From the NCBI RefSeq assembly GCF_014595975.1, contig NZ_JABWGQ010000056.1:124001-188000 (forward strand): a stretch of DNA of 64,000 nt, read 5' to 3'. Every line of letters starts with the position of its first letter. The stretch's first letter is position 1. This stretch comes from Sphingopyxis sp. LK2115 (lineage in GTDB: Bacteria; Pseudomonadota; Alphaproteobacteria; Sphingomonadales; Sphingomonadaceae). The position numbers were made by a program, and so were the translations under genes. This document shows, one piece after another, positions 62,239 through 64,000 of this stretch. The notes under the pieces were generated by a model. That model searched no databases and was not told the origin of the DNA. It worked only from the letters and a program-made list of their open reading frames with translations.

Positions 62239-62751
62239 CTATTGCGGCGCGAGCGTCGGCGTGACGATGACAACCACGCGCCGGTTGTCCTGTCGGCCTT
62301 CCGCCGTGTCATTGCTCGACAGCGGCAGCGTTTCGCCGCGGCCGACGATCTGATCGGCCGTGAAGGTCATTCCGCCTGTGCGCATCGGCGCCGCCACCGC
62401 CTCCGCTCGCGCCTGCGACAGCGCCAGATTATAGGCCGCGCTTCCCGTCGAATCGGTGTGGCCTTCGACCCGCGCGGTGGTGATGCCGACCGACACGAGC
62501 CGCGCCGCGACCTCGCGCATCCGTTCCTGCTGCTCCACCGGCACGGTGCTTTCGTTGACGGGAAACAGCAAGCGTTCGGGCATGCTGAGCTCCCAGCCGA
62601 GCGAGGTTTCGACAAAGCCTTCGGCCTGCAGCACCGCGACCTGTTCGCGGGTGAATCCGCCGGGTGCGGGCAGGCTCTGGCACGCGGCGAGCAGCGCGGC
62701 AAAGGCGGCCAGGATCAGCGCGCGCGGCGATGGGGTGGCGATGATGGTCAT
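62239..62751 (-). CDS. yfiB: OmpA-like lipoprotein, YfiB type
   Basis: A 170-residue outer membrane lipoprotein. The lipobox is LLAACQS. The next segment, TREQVAVLQAEGFVETSLGWELSMPERLLF (core: EQVAVLQAEGF, then GWELSM), closely follows the pattern of Pseudomonas YfiB. The C-terminal half is the OmpA-like peptidoglycan-binding domain (VEGHTDSTGSAAYN, GRQDNRRVVVIV). In the YfiBNR system YfiB captures the periplasmic repressor YfiR and so activates the cyclase YfiN. The diguanylate cyclase gene lies directly upstream. Confidence 0.85.
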   Translation of the reverse strand: MTIIATPSPRALILAAFAALLAACQSLPAPGGFTREQVAVLQAEGFVETSLGWELSMPERLLFPVNESTVPVEQQERMREVAARLVSVGITTARVEGHTDSTGSAAYNLALSQARAEAVAAPMRTGGMTFTADQIVGRGETLPLSSNDTAEGRQDNRRVVVIVTPTLAPQ

Positions 62752-62769
62752 GGGCGTTTCTCCGCTGGT

Positions 62770-63981
62770 CTATCCGGAACGATGCGTCATTTTGTCGGCA
62801 TACATTGCCGCATCGGCGGCGGTGAGCAGCGCGGTGGCGTCGCCGCCGTCGTCGGGAAAGACCGCGACGCCGATGCTCACCGACGCGCGATAGGATCCGC
62901 CGTCGGGCAGGGCGACGGGGTCGGCGATGCACGCGCGCAGCCGGTTCGCCAGATCGGCGCGCGCGACGCCCGCGTCAAAGGGGTCGATGATGACGACGAA
63001 CTCGTCGCCGCCGATCCGCGCGGCGAAATCCTCCTTGCGCAGCGTTGTCCTGATGCAGCCCGCCAGCGCGGCAAGCACGGCATCGCCCGCCGCGTGACCG
63101 AAATTGTCGTTCGCCGCCTTGAAATTGTCGGCGTCGATGAACAGCAGCGCGAACTGGCCGTCGCGTGCGCTGGCCGCAGCGATCCGCAGCGCAAGCTGTT
63201 CGTCGAAGGCGGCGCGATTGGGCAGCGCGGTCAGCGTGTCGTGCGAGGCGCGGTGCGCGAGCAGCGCGCGTTCGCTTTCCATATGCCCCTGCCAGCCCTG
63301 AAGTTCGTCGAGCAACGCGTTGATGTCGCCGCCCAGCCGGTCAAGCTCGGCGATGCCCAGCGGCTTCACGCGCTTGTCGAAGCGGCGGTGGAGGCGCACG
63401 TCGTGTGCGACCGTCGCAATCTCGTTCAGCGGCTTGACCAGCTCATATTCGAACCGGCGGGCGAGGAAGATCGTGCCCAATGCAGTGACAAGAAGGCAGC
63501 CCAGTCCTGCGAGCAGGCCGAGGCGCACATAGTCGATCAAGGTCGAGCTGTCGCCCCAGACCTCGACCGTGCCGATCGCCGACCCGTTGCGGCGGACGGT
63601 CACGGCAAAGGGGCGCGGGAAAAAGGCGCGGCTGAGCAGCGGCGCCGGATCTCCGGCAGGGGAAATCCATTCGGTGACCGGTTTGCCGACATGATCGAGC
63701 ACCCGCAGCCGCACGATGCCGGGGATGCGCGTCAGCGGGTCAATTCCTTCGCGCGCGGCGACGGAGTCGTTGAAGACCAGCGCGGGTTCGACGCCATAGG
63801 CGCCAAGCTGTGCCGCAAGTTCCATGTTGCGGTCGGCATAACCCCGCAGCGCCGTGACGCCGGCGAGCAGGATCGTCACGCCCGACAGCGCCACCGCGAA
63901 CAGGGTGATACCGAAATGGAAACGCGACAGCAGCTTTTGCAGCGTCGTGCGCGCGCCGATCCGTTCGACGGGGCCGCTCAT
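62770..63981 (-). CDS. yfiN: Membrane diguanylate cyclase, YfiN/TpbB type
   Basis: A 403-residue protein. It has two membrane spans (about residues 22-45 and 150-172) around a periplasmic CHASE8-like domain, then a HAMP linker and a GGDEF domain with IGGDEFVVI at the active site and DTLTALPNRAAFDE at its start. It makes the second messenger c-di-GMP. The layout (periplasmic sensor, HAMP, cyclase) and the adjoining YfiB-type lipoprotein gene, 18 bp downstream, fit YfiN. The start sits in GGATGA at the window edge, overlapping a possible upstream stop, where a yfiR-like gene would be expected. Confidence 0.88.
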   Translation of the reverse strand: MSGPVERIGARTTLQKLLSRFHFGITLFAVALSGVTILLAGVTALRGYADRNMELAAQLGAYGVEPALVFNDSVAAREGIDPLTRIPGIVRLRVLDHVGKPVTEWISPAGDPAPLLSRAFFPRPFAVTVRRNGSAIGTVEVWGDSSTLIDYVRLGLLAGLGCLLVTALGTIFLARRFEYELVKPLNEIATVAHDVRLHRRFDKRVKPLGIAELDRLGGDINALLDELQGWQGHMESERALLAHRASHDTLTALPNRAAFDEQLALRIAAASARDGQFALLFIDADNFKAANDNFGHAAGDAVLAALAGCIRTTLRKEDFAARIGGDEFVVIIDPFDAGVARADLANRLRACIADPVALPDGGSYRASVSIGVAVFPDDGGDATALLTAADAAMYADKMTHRSG

Positions 63982-64000
63982 CCCGCGCCTCCATCGCCTG

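Overview
The window comes from a high-G+C alphaproteobacterium, almost certainly a sphingomonad and most like Sphingopyxis. The evidence is the gene content and style: secB-murJ-trpS in a row, divergent from a Tim44-like adaptor gene; a complete alphaproteobacterial gene-transfer-agent (GTA)-type particle cluster; exosortase-A-associated polysaccharide genes; an intracellular PHB depolymerase; and short sphingomonad-type intergenic palindromes. This assignment rests on recognised protein families, not on a search. No rRNA, tRNA or CRISPR array was seen, and no stretch over about 300 bases lacks a gene or an annotated element.

Layout. 1-14.4 kb is housekeeping: the end of dapE; an Smr protein, MltA and a TimA-like protein on the minus strand; secB, murJ and trpS on the plus strand; a DUF4136 lipoprotein, a PAS protein and a stand-alone MreB paralogue; a purine salvage pair (phosphoribosyltransferase plus an adenine/adenosine deaminase); an S9 peptidase and a prolyl iminopeptidase. 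14.44-16.88 kb is an IS1595-family transposon with two passenger genes, bounded by matching terminal inverted repeats. 16.9-34.1 kb is the GTA/prophage-like cluster in RcGTA order: small and large terminase, portal, g3.5-like, protease, capsid, connector, DUF3168, major tail protein, two tail chaperones, tape measure, DUF2460, DUF2163, NlpC/P60, hub, DUF2793. It is interrupted by a lower-G+C NYN nuclease gene, a large S74 fibre gene and an antisense secreted-protein gene, and its portal gene carries a frameshift.

34.2-49 kb holds OmpA, a broken exbD-like gene, DUF1993, an MsbA-like ABC exporter, PHB depolymerase, a PilZ protein, a gamma-glutamyltransferase, two secreted Gly/Tyr-rich proteins, free methionine-R-sulfoxide reductase, prolyl oligopeptidase, DUF1232, a dipeptide epimerase, and a VOC protein divergent from soxR with a recognisable SoxR-type promoter between them. 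49.4-53.3 kb is a minus-strand run: a monooxygenase-like protein, a carboxymuconolactone-decarboxylase-like protein, thiolase, MaoC hydratase and an MscS channel. 53.5-56.3 kb carries exosortase-A-associated exopolysaccharide genes. 57.2-58.6 kb is a divergent S24 repressor locus with operator-like inverted repeats. The window ends with a chemoreceptor-like protein, AqpZ, GalU and a YfiB/YfiN-type c-di-GMP signalling pair.

Three genes (portal, exbD-like, and a short conserved minus-strand gene at 57.2-57.6 kb) each need a one-base correction. These are either true mutations or assembly errors, and read data would decide.
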